Positions 15,947 through 25,974 of a DNA stretch of 64,000 nt are shown in pieces. Each line of letters begins with the position of its first letter. Within the stretch, counting starts at the first letter, position 1. The stretch is from SAR202 cluster bacterium. Lineage in GTDB: Bacteria; Chloroflexota; Dehalococcoidia; Lucifugimonadales; VGZR01. Under the pieces are notes generated by a model that made no database searches, was not told the origin of the DNA, and worked only from the letters and a program-made list of their open reading frames with translations. The position numbers were made by a program, and so were the translations under genes. Location: assembly GCA_016872515.1 (NCBI GenBank), contig VGZR01000005.1, forward strand, positions 1 to 64,000. The letters are read 5' to 3'.

Positions 15947-16747
15947 CTAGCGCCCCGCCAGCAACCGCTCGACCTCGGCGTTCATATCCTTCGGCTTGGC
16001 CGGCCTGCCGCTCCCGTCCACCACCTGGCCCGCCGACACGCGTAGTTCTTCGGCGGCCAGCGCACGCAGCACCACCAGCAGCAGCGGCCGCTCCCGCCGA
16101 AGCCCTTCGGCGCGGATGCACTTGAACAGTGGCTGCTCTTCGCCCTCCCGCTGAAGCTCGGAGACCGGCCTGCCCTCCACCGCCTTCCACAGCGGGTCGA
16201 AGTCGCCGCTACGGATTGGGAAGCTGCAGTAGCCTGCGACCGGCCCGGCGTCCAGCTCCTCTGTGGCGACGTGCACCATGACACCCGACCTGTCCGCGTG
16301 CCGCTCGATGAGCTGCCAGATGACCTGCTGCCAAGTGCCCTTCGGCCCGCCGGGCAGCGCCGGGTGGAGGTTGAGCATGGAGTAGCGGCGGCACATCTCG
16401 CCACTGGTGATGAGCATGTAGCCCGCGAGGACGCACACGTCGGGTCGGTAGCCCGACAGCATCTCCATCGCCTGGCGGTGAAAGCCGTCGCGGTGGCGCG
16501 CCCAGGGCCCGCCGCCGTGCTCGCGCTGGTAGCGCTGCGACGACAGGCTCACCGAGGGGATGCCGTAGCCCTTCACCATCTCCTGGAAGCGGTCGCTGCC
16601 CTCGGCCTCGCCGCGCTCGCGGTTCGTGAAGACGAACTCGATGAGGGCGTCGAGCCTCCCCGCGGCGATCTGGCCCTGGACAAGCTCAAGGAACCCCCGC
16701 GAACCTGTCCCTCTCCCCGTCGAGAACCAGCCGAGCTTGAGCATCAT
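15947..16747 (-). CDS. Formyltransferase-family protein (PurN-like)
   Basis: 266 residues resembling phosphoribosylglycinamide formyltransferase. LNLHPALPGGPKGTW contains the catalytic Asn-His region, and VMVHVATEELDAGPVAG matches the HFVTEELDAGP motif with the catalytic Asp. The N-terminal strand (MLKLGWFSTGRGTGSRGFL) fits the fold's start. It is longer than PurN, with an extra ~50-residue C-terminal part. It follows the rhomboid gene with no gap. The purine cluster (purF/M/H) is 20 kb away, so a role in purine synthesis or another formyl transfer is open. Confidence 0.72.
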   Translation of the reverse strand: MMLKLGWFSTGRGTGSRGFLELVQGQIAAGRLDALIEFVFTNRERGEAEGSDRFQEMVKGYGIPSVSLSSQRYQREHGGGPWARHRDGFHRQAMEMLSGYRPDVCVLAGYMLITSGEMCRRYSMLNLHPALPGGPKGTWQQVIWQLIERHADRSGVMVHVATEELDAGPVAGYCSFPIRSGDFDPLWKAVEGRPVSELQREGEEQPLFKCIRAEGLRRERPLLLVVLRALAAEELRVSAGQVVDGSGRPAKPKDMNAEVERLLAGR

Positions 16748-17812
16748 TCAGCGCCGCGCGCCGAGCTCGACCAGCAGTTGGCTGGCTTTCGCCCTGGTCT
16801 CGCTGTCGCCGAACTGGACGGCCTTCCCCGCGTCGGAGATGGCCCGCGTGGTGTTGCCCAGGTCGGCGTTCATCTTGGCCCGGACGTAATACGCCAGGCC
16901 CTCTTCCGGCGAAAGCTCGATGGCCCGGTCGGCCTGGGCGAGGGCTGTGGTGTAGTCGCCCTTCTCCAGCGACCGCTCCGCCTTGTAGGCGATGGAGATG
17001 GCGTTCTCGGGTATGGTGGGGTTCCAGAGGAAAACGCCCACCGCGAGGATGGCCACGGCGACGGGGACGACCCACCAGCGGTCGAAAGGGCGGCCCACCT
17101 CGACGACACGCGCGGACGCTCCGAGCTCACTCCTGACAACCTGGTAGCGGGGTGCCAACACGTACCCGATGGCAAAGCCGCCCGCCAGGCCACCCAAGTG
17201 TGCCCATTGGTCTATACTCGGCACCACGAAGCCGACGACTAGGTTGATGGCCGCCAGGAACAGGATGATCGTGAGGTTGCGCTGCCCCATCTTCCCCATC
17301 AGTTGGCGCTGGGTGACGAAGAAGGCGGCCAGCGCGCCCAGGACGCCGAAGACAGCGCCGCTGGCGCCCACGGCCACGCTGACGGGGTTGAGCAGATAGC
17401 TCACAACGCTGCCCGCCAGACCGGCCAGGACGTACATCGCACCGAACCTGAAGTGGCCGAAGAGGCGCTCCACGGTGCCGCCGACCAACCACAGGGCAAT
17501 CATGTTGAAGGCGAGGTGGAAACCGCCGGCGTGCAGGAACATCGCGCTGAAGAGACGCCAGTACTCCCCCTCCGCGATCAAGGGGCCGAACATCGCCCCG
17601 AAGCTGCGTAGCACCCCTGTGTCGGTCGAGCCGCCCGCCAGGGTCATCATCAGCCAGATGACGATGTTAGCCCCGATGAGCGTCCAGGTGACGAGCGGTC
17701 GGATGCTCACGCCCGGCAGCTCGACCCACTGGGAGGCCTGGAACCGCCCTGGGCCTGGTTCACGCGTGGATCCAGGAGGGGCATCAGCCTGGTTTGGCTC
17801 TATCTCACGCAC
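16748..17812 (-). CDS. Rhomboid-family intramembrane protease with C-terminal TPRs
   Basis: 354 residues. A ~40-residue cytoplasmic head is followed by six or so membrane helices (about 43-240). Catalytic residues are visible: the serine in GASGAVFG, the histidine in QWAHLGGLAGG, and the oxyanion-related HxxxN in HLAFNMIALW. The last ~80 residues form TPR-like helices (YTTALAQADRAIELSPEEGLAYYVRAKMNADLG). The protease would cut membrane proteins within the bilayer, with the TPR tail perhaps recruiting substrates. It starts 3 nt after the PHP gene's stop and abuts the formyltransferase, so it is part of the long minus-strand operon. Confidence 0.88.
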   Translation of the reverse strand: MREIEPNQADAPPGSTREPGPGRFQASQWVELPGVSIRPLVTWTLIGANIVIWLMMTLAGGSTDTGVLRSFGAMFGPLIAEGEYWRLFSAMFLHAGGFHLAFNMIALWLVGGTVERLFGHFRFGAMYVLAGLAGSVVSYLLNPVSVAVGASGAVFGVLGALAAFFVTQRQLMGKMGQRNLTIILFLAAINLVVGFVVPSIDQWAHLGGLAGGFAIGYVLAPRYQVVRSELGASARVVEVGRPFDRWWVVPVAVAILAVGVFLWNPTIPENAISIAYKAERSLEKGDYTTALAQADRAIELSPEEGLAYYVRAKMNADLGNTTRAISDAGKAVQFGDSETRAKASQLLVELGARR

Positions 17813-17815
17813 CCG

Positions 17816-18472
17816 TCATCTCCCTAGCAGCCGCTTCCTCACCTTAGTGTACCGCGTGAGCAGGTGGATGAACGGCGTCACCGGCCTGGCCTCCAGGCGC
17901 GCGTCTGCCAAGGCCCGCAGGAACCCGGCAGGCGTCCCGTCGAACTCGCGCATCTCGGTGTACGTCCGCCCCACCTCATGGGGGGTGTGAGAGTCGGTGA
18001 CGGCGGAGACAGGGATGCCGCGCTGACGGGCCAGCTCCTGGGCTCTGCGGTTGGCCGACTGGAAGGTGTTGCGCGCATTGAACCCCTCGATGATGTCGGT
18101 GTGGGGCAGCACCTCTGCGAGGGCGGCGGACGTGATGACGTTGCGGCGAAAGCCGTCGAAGGGGTGTGGGATAGAGACGAGCCCGCCCTGGGCCTTGATG
18201 GCCTGCACCGTCTCCAGCGGCGTGAGGTTTTTCGCTATCCGCTCCTTGAGGAACAGGCCGATAATCTCGCCGCCGGAGGACTTGACCTCCTCGCCGATGA
18301 TGACGGTGAACGGGGCGATGCGCGCCGTCTCCAGGGCACCCTCGATGGTGTTGTGGTCGGTGACCGCGATGCAGCCAAGGCCCGCTTTCAGGCACCTGGC
18401 AACCAGGGTCTTTAGCGGCATGTCGGAGTCGGGCGAGTAGCGCGTGTGGATGTGGAAGTCGGCCCGAATCAA
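17816..18472 (-). CDS. PHP-domain metal-dependent phosphoesterase
   Basis: 218 residues with the PHP-fold metal motifs DFHIHTRYSPDS at the N-terminus, VTDHNTIEGA, the glutamate in IIGEEVKSS, SIPHPFD, and the C-terminal VTDSHTPHEVG. All metal ligands appear present. Close relatives act on nucleotides or histidinol phosphate, but this short form is usually only annotated as a PHP phosphoesterase. It overlaps xseB by 4 nt and precedes the rhomboid gene by 3 nt, so it is translationally coupled in the operon. A second, longer PHP protein is encoded at 31.8 kb. Confidence 0.85.
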   Translation of the reverse strand: MIRADFHIHTRYSPDSDMPLKTLVARCLKAGLGCIAVTDHNTIEGALETARIAPFTVIIGEEVKSSGGEIIGLFLKERIAKNLTPLETVQAIKAQGGLVSIPHPFDGFRRNVITSAALAEVLPHTDIIEGFNARNTFQSANRRAQELARQRGIPVSAVTDSHTPHEVGRTYTEMREFDGTPAGFLRALADARLEARPVTPFIHLLTRYTKVRKRLLGR

Positions 18473-18783
18473 GGCTTCTCGCCGCCCTCCGCGGCCTCCT
18501 CCTCGCCATCCTCGCCGTCTTCGTCCATGTCCGGCTCGTCGCCGGTGAGGCGCATCTGCTCGCCGTAGGCTGTGCGTATCTGGGTGATCTTCAGCTCGGC
18601 GGTGGCGATGCGCTCGCTGCAGATGCGAGCAAGGCGCATCCCCTCCTCGTACAGCGCAGTCGCCTCGGACAGGCTGAGCTTGCCCGCCTCCAGCTTCTGC
18701 ACCGTCTCGTCGAGGCGCTTCAGGGCCTCCTCGAAGGAGACACTGTCCTTGGGAACGGTGTTCTTGGCATTGCGGGCTGACAT
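18469..18783 (-). CDS. xseB: Exodeoxyribonuclease VII small subunit
   Basis: 104 residues. The core VSFEEALKRLDETVQKLEAGKLSLSEATALYEEGMRLA is the canonical XseB helical hairpin. The acidic C-terminal tail (DEDGEDGEEEAAEGG) is longer than usual. XseB coats the XseA large subunit and is needed for exonuclease VII to degrade single-stranded DNA. It is separated from xseA by a DUF4389 gene, whereas the two are normally adjacent, which makes the intervening gene look inserted. It overlaps the PHP gene by 4 nt. Confidence 0.93.
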   Translation of the reverse strand: MSARNAKNTVPKDSVSFEEALKRLDETVQKLEAGKLSLSEATALYEEGMRLARICSERIATAELKITQIRTAYGEQMRLTGDEPDMDEDGEDGEEEAAEGGEKP

Positions 18784-18802
18784 CGGTGGTGTCGTCTGCT
18801 CC

Positions 18803-19387
18803 TTATGCGCTGAGTCTAAAGGGCGGGTACTTGTCGGTGCTCAGCACGAAGGCGTACGCCCACACCCGGTTCGACCAGCGCATCACGCCGACGACATAGT
18901 CGAAGAGATCCCTGGGGTATCGCCCCGTGAACAGGACGCCGAACCAGGTGAAGAGGACGACCACCACCACGCCTATCCAGAGCACCACCAGTAACACATA
19001 GTGGGGAATGGCCAGGAGCCACTTGATGAGGGGCAGCCATCGATTTAGGTCCTTCTGCACGTCCGGGTATGGGATTTCGACGTGAACAGCCTGCTCCTCG
19101 TCCGTGGAAGGATATTCATCCCTGAGAAGTAAGAGATAGGTCATTACCCTGTTCTCGAACCGCATTAGATTTAGGTTCCAGTCGAACCACCATCGAGGGT
19201 ACTTCCTCCGGAAGACAATCATGACTAGGGAAGCGAGAGCCAAGGCTCCACTTTCTCCAACGAGATACAGCACGACCGCTATGGGGATGAAAGTGATGAT
19301 GCGGAAGAAGCTGCTGAGCCGGTCAAGTTGGCGGTCTGGATAGTCCACGGAGAACTGGACGGGATAGGCGGACGGTGTGGCGGTCAT
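18803..19387 (-). CDS. DUF4389-like membrane protein
   Basis: 194 residues. The sequence YPVQFSVDYPDRQLDRLSSFFRI, a membrane segment, then KYPRWWFDWNLNLMRFENRVMTYLLLLRDEYPS, and a repeat-like second half ending RYPRDLFDYVVGVMRWSNRVWAYAFVLSTDKYPPF fit the DUF4389 family, with Tyr-Pro-rich, duplicated structure. About four hydrophobic helices. Function unknown. It sits between xseB and xseA, and its codon and base use are AT-richer than either neighbour, suggesting acquisition into the operon. Confidence 0.75.
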   Translation of the reverse strand: MTATPSAYPVQFSVDYPDRQLDRLSSFFRIITFIPIAVVLYLVGESGALALASLVMIVFRRKYPRWWFDWNLNLMRFENRVMTYLLLLRDEYPSTDEEQAVHVEIPYPDVQKDLNRWLPLIKWLLAIPHYVLLVVLWIGVVVVVLFTWFGVLFTGRYPRDLFDYVVGVMRWSNRVWAYAFVLSTDKYPPFRLSA

Positions 19388-19417
19388 GCCTCCTCCTTTA
19401 TGGGCCGAACGTGGAAG

Positions 19418-20608
19418 CTAGCGGGTGGAGGTGACCGTGGCGTCGAAACCGCCGCGGCTGACGGTGACGTTCACGGCCTCGCCCGCGGCGACCTGGGCGG
19501 CGTCGCCGACAATCTCCCAGTTCTTGGCCGCCTGAACTATAGCATAGCCCCTGCGCAGGGTGTCAACCGGGCTGAGCGACGCCAGCCGCTGCTGTAGGCC
19601 GTCCGCCTGTGCCTTGCTCAGGCCGATGGCGTTACGCGCGTGGATAGAGGCGGTCTTCAGCAGCTCGTCCACCCGCTGGCGTAGCGAGTCCATATCCGGC
19701 GGCGCCCGCTGCAGCCGCAGCTCCAGCCGTTCGAGGTCGCCCCTGCCGTCGACCAGAAACGCGGCCACGCCCGCGTTCAACGCGCGTGCCGACGCGCCGA
19801 TAGCGTCCAGCAGTTCAGCCTGGTCGGGCACGGCCGTCTCGGCCGCGGCGGACGGCGTTGGCGCGCGCAGGTCGGCCACTAGGTCGGCGATGGTAAAGTC
19901 GGTCTCGTGGCCCACCGCGCTGATGACCGGCGCGCGGCTGGAGAAGATGGCCCGTGCGACCGCCTCCTCATTGAACGGCCCCAGGTCTTCGGCGGAGCCG
20001 CCTCCGCGAGCCAGGATGACCAGATCCACGTCCTGGATGCGGTTCATCGCCTCGAAAGCCTCCACGATGCCCGGCGCGGCGGTGTCCCCCTGGACCGGCG
20101 TCGGCGCAAGCAACAGCTCCACCAGAGGGTAGCGCCGGCGCACCACGGTCTGGATGTCGTGCCAGACCGCGCCGGTCGGCGAGGTGATGACCCCCGCCCG
20201 TTTGGGGAAACGGGGTAGCTCCCGCTTCCTCGACGGCTCGAATAGACCCTCTTGCTGAAGCTTGAGCTTCAGGGCCTCCAGCTTGAGCTGCAGCTCGCCG
20301 ACGCCCTCGGGCTGAACGATGTCGGCGATGACCTGGAGGTCGCCGCGAGCCTCGTAGATGGCGACACGGCCGTGGATGATGACGGCGGCCCCCTCCTTCA
20401 GGTGCTGCGACCCCGAACTGGAGGTGCGGAACATCACGCAACGCAGCGTCGAGGTGGCATCGCGCAGGCTGAAGTAGCAGTGGCCTGAGGCGGCGCGGGT
20501 GAAATTGGACACCTCGCCGCTGACCCACAGGTCCTGGAGCAGCGTCTCGGAGGCCAGCAGGTCGCGCAGGTAGCGGGTGACCTTCGAGACCGGGTAGATG
20601 ATGGGCAT
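19418..20608 (-). CDS. xseA: Exodeoxyribonuclease VII large subunit
   Basis: 396 residues. The N-terminal OB-fold DNA-binding domain (VSKVTRYLRDLLASE, LWVSGEVSNFTRAASGHCYFSLRD) is followed by the catalytic domain with RAGVITSPTGAVWHDI, the conserved LILARGGGSAEDLGPFNEEAVARA, and AVGHETDFTIADLVADLRAPTPSAAAE. The C-terminal coiled coil binds XseB. The enzyme degrades ssDNA into oligonucleotides and works in mismatch and crosslink repair. The start lies one base downstream of the efp stop, so the genes are cotranscribed. Slightly shorter than the E. coli enzyme. Confidence 0.96.
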   Translation of the reverse strand: MPIIYPVSKVTRYLRDLLASETLLQDLWVSGEVSNFTRAASGHCYFSLRDATSTLRCVMFRTSSSGSQHLKEGAAVIIHGRVAIYEARGDLQVIADIVQPEGVGELQLKLEALKLKLQQEGLFEPSRKRELPRFPKRAGVITSPTGAVWHDIQTVVRRRYPLVELLLAPTPVQGDTAAPGIVEAFEAMNRIQDVDLVILARGGGSAEDLGPFNEEAVARAIFSSRAPVISAVGHETDFTIADLVADLRAPTPSAAAETAVPDQAELLDAIGASARALNAGVAAFLVDGRGDLERLELRLQRAPPDMDSLRQRVDELLKTASIHARNAIGLSKAQADGLQQRLASLSPVDTLRRGYAIVQAAKNWEIVGDAAQVAAGEAVNVTVSRGGFDATVTSTR

Positions 20609-20609
20609 G

Positions 20610-21173
20610 CTAGACCCGCGAGACGTACTGGCCGTTGCGGGTGTCCACGCGCACTGTGTCGCCCGTCGACACGAACAGTGGCACCTGTATCTGCAGGCCG
20701 GTCTCCAGGGTAGCGGGCTTGCCGCCGCCGGTGGCCGTGTCGCCCTTGAAGCCTGGCTCCGTCTGCGTCACCTTCAGGTCCACGTTGATGGGAAGGTCTA
20801 TAGTGATGGCCTCGTCCTTGTAGAAGACGAGTTGGACGGTGGTCTGCTCGACGAGGTAGTCGCTGGCGTCGCCAACGCGGTCCTGGGATAGGGGGAACTG
20901 TTCGAAGGTCTTGGTGTCCATGAAGTGGTACATGTCGCCGTCGTTATACAGGTACTGGGCCTCGCGGCGCTCTATCGGCGCGGGCTTGAGCTTGACGTCG
21001 TAGCCAGAGAAGGAGCGGTCCAACACTTTGCCGGTGCGCAGCGACCGGAACCGGACGCGGGTCACGGGCGCCCGCTGCTGCATCTTCATGCGGTCGTACT
21101 CGACGACGGCATACGGCTCGCCGTCCAGCTCGATGGTCAGTCCCTTCTTCAGGTCGCCGGCTTCGATGGTCAT
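20610..21173 (-). CDS. efp: Elongation factor P
   Basis: 187 residues with three beta-barrel domains: a KOW-like N-terminus (TIEAGDLKKGLTIELDGEPYAVVEYD), the signature YNDGDMYHFMDTKTFEQ, and the C-terminal GFKGDTATGGGKPATLETG...VSTGDTVRVDTRNGQYVSRV. EF-P relieves ribosome stalling at polyprolines, which fits the many Pro-rich lipoprotein linkers here. The tip loop that normally reads PGKG is RMKMQQRAPVTR, so the usual modified lysine is not obvious. It overlaps the upstream aminopeptidase by 4 nt and sits within the topA-xse operon. Confidence 0.93.
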   Translation of the reverse strand: MTIEAGDLKKGLTIELDGEPYAVVEYDRMKMQQRAPVTRVRFRSLRTGKVLDRSFSGYDVKLKPAPIERREAQYLYNDGDMYHFMDTKTFEQFPLSQDRVGDASDYLVEQTTVQLVFYKDEAITIDLPINVDLKVTQTEPGFKGDTATGGGKPATLETGLQIQVPLFVSTGDTVRVDTRNGQYVSRV

Positions 21174-22249
21174 ACGTACTCTCCCTTGGATGCCTTGCTC
21201 AATACCCTGACACGCCCATTCTCGAGGACAACCATGTCCTCGATGCGGACGCCTCCCCAGCCGGACAGGTAGATGCCCGGCTCGATGGTGAAAACCATGT
21301 TATCCTGCAACGCTTCTTCGGCCCTGGGGCTGACCCACGGGTGCTCGTGGACCTCCAGCCCGACGCCGTGGCCGAGGCTGTGGCCGAAGTCGTCACCGTG
21401 GCCCGCGGCCTGGATGACCTCGCGCGCGATGCCGTCGGCCTGCGTACCGGTCATGCCCACGCGCACCTTCTCCTCGGCCTGGAGTTGCGCGCGCAGCACG
21501 GTGCCATACACCTCGCGGAACTTGGCGTCCGGCTTGCCAACGAAGATAGTCCTCGTCAAGTCGCTGCAGTACCCCTCATAGACGCAGCCCATATCTATGA
21601 CCACAGGTTGCCCCTCGCGGATGACCGTGTCATCGGTGCGGTGGTGCGGTAGCGCCCCGTTCGGCCCGGCGCCCACGATGATGTCGAAGGAGAGCTTCTC
21701 GGCGCCACGCTCCCGCATCGCCTTCTCCAGCTCCCACGCCACCTGTGCTTCGGTCATGCCTGGCCGGATGGCCGCGGCCACCTGCTCGAACGCCTCGTCG
21801 GTGATGGCCGAGGCCCGCTCGATGAGCCGCAGTTCGTCCACGTCCTTGACTGCGCGGAACTTCTCCACCACGGCGCTGGTGGGAACAAGGGTGGCCTTGC
21901 CGCCCGCCTCCGGGCTCTCCAGGGCCTTCTTGTAGGCGTTATGGACGGCGACCGTCATGTGGCCACTGTCGAAGCCGATGCGTTGTACGCCGTGGTCGGC
22001 GGCCAGCTTGGGCAGCCAGTCCGCCGAGCCGCCGATGCGCTGCACGGTGAAGCCGGGCGCCTGGCGGCCAGCCTGCTCGATGTACCGGAAGTCGGTCGCA
22101 AGGACGGCTGCCTTGGCCGTGATGAACAGGTAGCCCGCCGAGCCGCTGAAGCCGGACATGTACCGCCGGTTCTCGTCCGACGAGACCAGCATCGCGTCCA
22201 CCTCGTGCTGCGACAGCAGCGCCCGCAGCTTCTCCAGCCGCCTGCTCAT
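21170..22249 (-). CDS. M24-family aminopeptidase (Xaa-Pro type)
   Basis: 359 residues from ATG at 22249 (MSRRLEKLRALLSQHEVDAMLV); the tracked 91-residue extension is antisense noise over aroQ. An N-terminal creatinase-like domain (VSSDENRRYMSGFSGSAGYLF) precedes the pita-bread peptidase domain. Metal ligands appear in order: VIDMGCVYEGYCSDLTRT (Asp, Asp), GHSLGHGVGLEVHEHP (His), FTIEPGIY (Glu) and RIEDMVVL (Glu). It is expected to cleave Xaa-Pro bonds in the cytoplasm. It starts 1 nt after the aroQ stop and overlaps efp by 4 nt, the classical pepP/pepQ-efp pairing. Confidence 0.93.
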   Translation of the reverse strand: MSRRLEKLRALLSQHEVDAMLVSSDENRRYMSGFSGSAGYLFITAKAAVLATDFRYIEQAGRQAPGFTVQRIGGSADWLPKLAADHGVQRIGFDSGHMTVAVHNAYKKALESPEAGGKATLVPTSAVVEKFRAVKDVDELRLIERASAITDEAFEQVAAAIRPGMTEAQVAWELEKAMRERGAEKLSFDIIVGAGPNGALPHHRTDDTVIREGQPVVIDMGCVYEGYCSDLTRTIFVGKPDAKFREVYGTVLRAQLQAEEKVRVGMTGTQADGIAREVIQAAGHGDDFGHSLGHGVGLEVHEHPWVSPRAEEALQDNMVFTIEPGIYLSGWGGVRIEDMVVLENGRVRVLSKASKGEYV

Positions 22250-22250
22250 G

Positions 22251-22691
22251 TCAGCTTTTCTGCGCCACGCGCTGGACAAGGTGCTCCAGCGCGAAGATGT
22301 AGCCCTGCGGCCCCAGCCCGGCAATCTGGCCGACGGCGACGGGGGCGATGACGGACGTATGCCGGAACTCCTCGCGGGCGTGGATATTCGACAGGTGCAC
22401 CTCCACGACCGGCAGCTTGGCGTCGGCCAGCGCGTCGCGGATGGCGTGGCTGTAGTGGGTGTAGGCACCGGCATTGATGATGATGCCGCTGGCCGAGGAC
22501 GCCGCCTTCTGGATATGGTCAATGATGGCGCCTTCGTGGTTGGACTGGAAGAACTCCACCTCGACGTTCAGCTCCGCCGCCCTCGCCCGGATGCGCTGCT
22601 CGATGTCCGGCAGCGTCACCGAGCCGTAGGTCGCCGGGTCGCGCCTGCCGAGCATGTTCAGGTTCGGGCCGTTGATGATAAGCACCTTCAT
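22251..22691 (-). CDS. aroQ: 3-Dehydroquinate dehydratase, type II
   Basis: 146 residues. It converts 3-dehydroquinate to 3-dehydroshikimate in the shikimate pathway, as a dodecamer. The N-terminal [19 protein letters not shown] carries the catalytic tyrosine, [14 protein letters not shown] the substrate-binding Asn/His/Glu, [18 protein letters not shown] the active-site Asn, and [16 protein letters not shown] the catalytic histidine. The length is standard. It overlaps xerC by 4 nt (ATGA) and precedes the aminopeptidase by 1 nt. No other aro genes are in the window. Confidence 0.96.
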   Translation of the reverse strand: MKVLIINGPNLNMLGRRDPATYGSVTLPDIEQRIRARAAELNVEVEFFQSNHEGAIIDHIQKAASSASGIIINAGAYTHYSHAIRDALADAKLPVVEVHLSNIHAREEFRHTSVIAPVAVGQIAGLGPQGYIFALEHLVQRVAQKS

Positions 22692-23677
22692 GCCCCACCC
22701 CCTTGGGGACTCGCCCGCTTGGCGGTCCGTTCAGACGAACGCGGGTGCGCGGCGAGATAGACCTGCCTTGCCTTCGACTTGGTCACGTGGGTGTAGATCT
22801 GTGTCGTAGCCGGGCTGGAGTGGCCCAGCAGCTCCTGTACCACCCTCAGGTCGGCGCCACCGTTCAGCAGGTGCGTGGCGAAGGAGTGGCGCAGCGTGTG
22901 GGTGTGGACGCCGTCGCGCAGCCCTACCCTCGCCGAATAGATGCGCACCTTCTCCTGGATGGAGCGCTGGCTCATCCGCCCACCGAACCGGTTCAGGAAT
23001 AGCGCGCTCCGGCTGTCGCGTGCCGCCAGCTTGGGACGCGCTTGGGCGATGTACATCGACAGCGCATCCTTGGCGGTGCCGCCGATGAGCACCACCCGTT
23101 GCTTGGAACCTTTGCCCCTGACCCGCACCTCGCGCGTCTGCATGTTGACGTTCCCCGTGTCCAAGCCGTGCGCCTCGCTGACCCGCAGCCCACCACCGTA
23201 GATGAGCTCCAGCAGCGCGCGGTCGCGCAGGCCCAGCGGCCCCGAGGTGTCCGGCGCCTCCATCAGCGTGGCGGCCTCTTCTTCGGACAGGAACTGGGGC
23301 AGCCGCGACTCCTTCTTCATGACTCCCCTGCGAGGCAGTGGGTCCTTCTCAATAATCTTCTCCCGCAGGAGCCACCGCAGCAGGACGCGCAACGTGCTCA
23401 GCTTCCTGACCACGCTGGCACGCACGTAGCCCAGCTCCATCAGCCAGGCCAGGTAGCCGCGGAGCGCGTACTTGTCTAGGCCGCGCAGTCCCGAGATGTT
23501 CCGCAGCTTCATGTACTCGTGCAGCGGCTCCAGATCGGTCAGATAGTTGCGGATGGTGAGCTGCGCTAGCCCTTTCTCGGCCTTCAGGTGCGTCTCGAAG
23601 CGCACCATGAAAGACGCCCACTCCTGTTGGGAGTAGGCGTTGCGGGCTTTCGCAGGGTTGTTCGCTGACCGTGTCAT
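22688..23677 (-). CDS. xerC: Tyrosine recombinase XerC-like
   Basis: 329 residues from ATG at 23677 ([13 protein letters not shown]), since the tracked frame runs on into topA antisense. The N-terminal SAM-like core-binding domain ([23 protein letters not shown]) is followed by the catalytic domain with Arg in [13 protein letters not shown], Lys in [21 protein letters not shown], the second His in [16 protein letters not shown], and the Tyr nucleophile in IYTH. All catalytic residues are present. Its place after dprA-topA matches the dprA-topA-xerC order of many Gram-positives, so chromosome-dimer resolution is likelier than a mobile integrase. Confidence 0.93.
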   Translation of the reverse strand: MTRSANNPAKARNAYSQQEWASFMVRFETHLKAEKGLAQLTIRNYLTDLEPLHEYMKLRNISGLRGLDKYALRGYLAWLMELGYVRASVVRKLSTLRVLLRWLLREKIIEKDPLPRRGVMKKESRLPQFLSEEEAATLMEAPDTSGPLGLRDRALLELIYGGGLRVSEAHGLDTGNVNMQTREVRVRGKGSKQRVVLIGGTAKDALSMYIAQARPKLAARDSRSALFLNRFGGRMSQRSIQEKVRIYSARVGLRDGVHTHTLRHSFATHLLNGGADLRVVQELLGHSSPATTQIYTHVTKSKARQVYLAAHPRSSERTAKRASPQGGGA

Positions 23678-23691
23678 GATGTGGAGGCTCC

Positions 23692-25848
<2,157 letters not shown>

Positions 25849-25926
25849 GACTTGGGATTCTTCTTTCAGTAAGGATTCGCCGCCTAGGTTGTATGCACTT
25901 CTAGGGTACTACACGACTGACATGAG

Positions 25927-25960
25927 TTCGCCCGCTTCTTGTGGCAGATGAGCGGGCGAA
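25927..25960 (-). terminator. Perfect stem-loop between dprA and topA
   Basis: TTCGCCCGCT (25927-25936) and AGCGGGCGAA (25951-25960) form a perfect 10-bp stem with a 14-nt loop. It lies 15 nt after the restored dprA stop. No T-tract is seen, so it may attenuate rather than terminate. Confidence 0.55.
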
Positions 25961-25974
25961 TGCGCGAGGTGCGG

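Noticed and set aside
22688-23677. XerC as integrase of a mobile element
   Set aside because: Its place in the dprA-topA-xerC order and operon overlap with aroQ indicate the housekeeping dimer-resolution recombinase.
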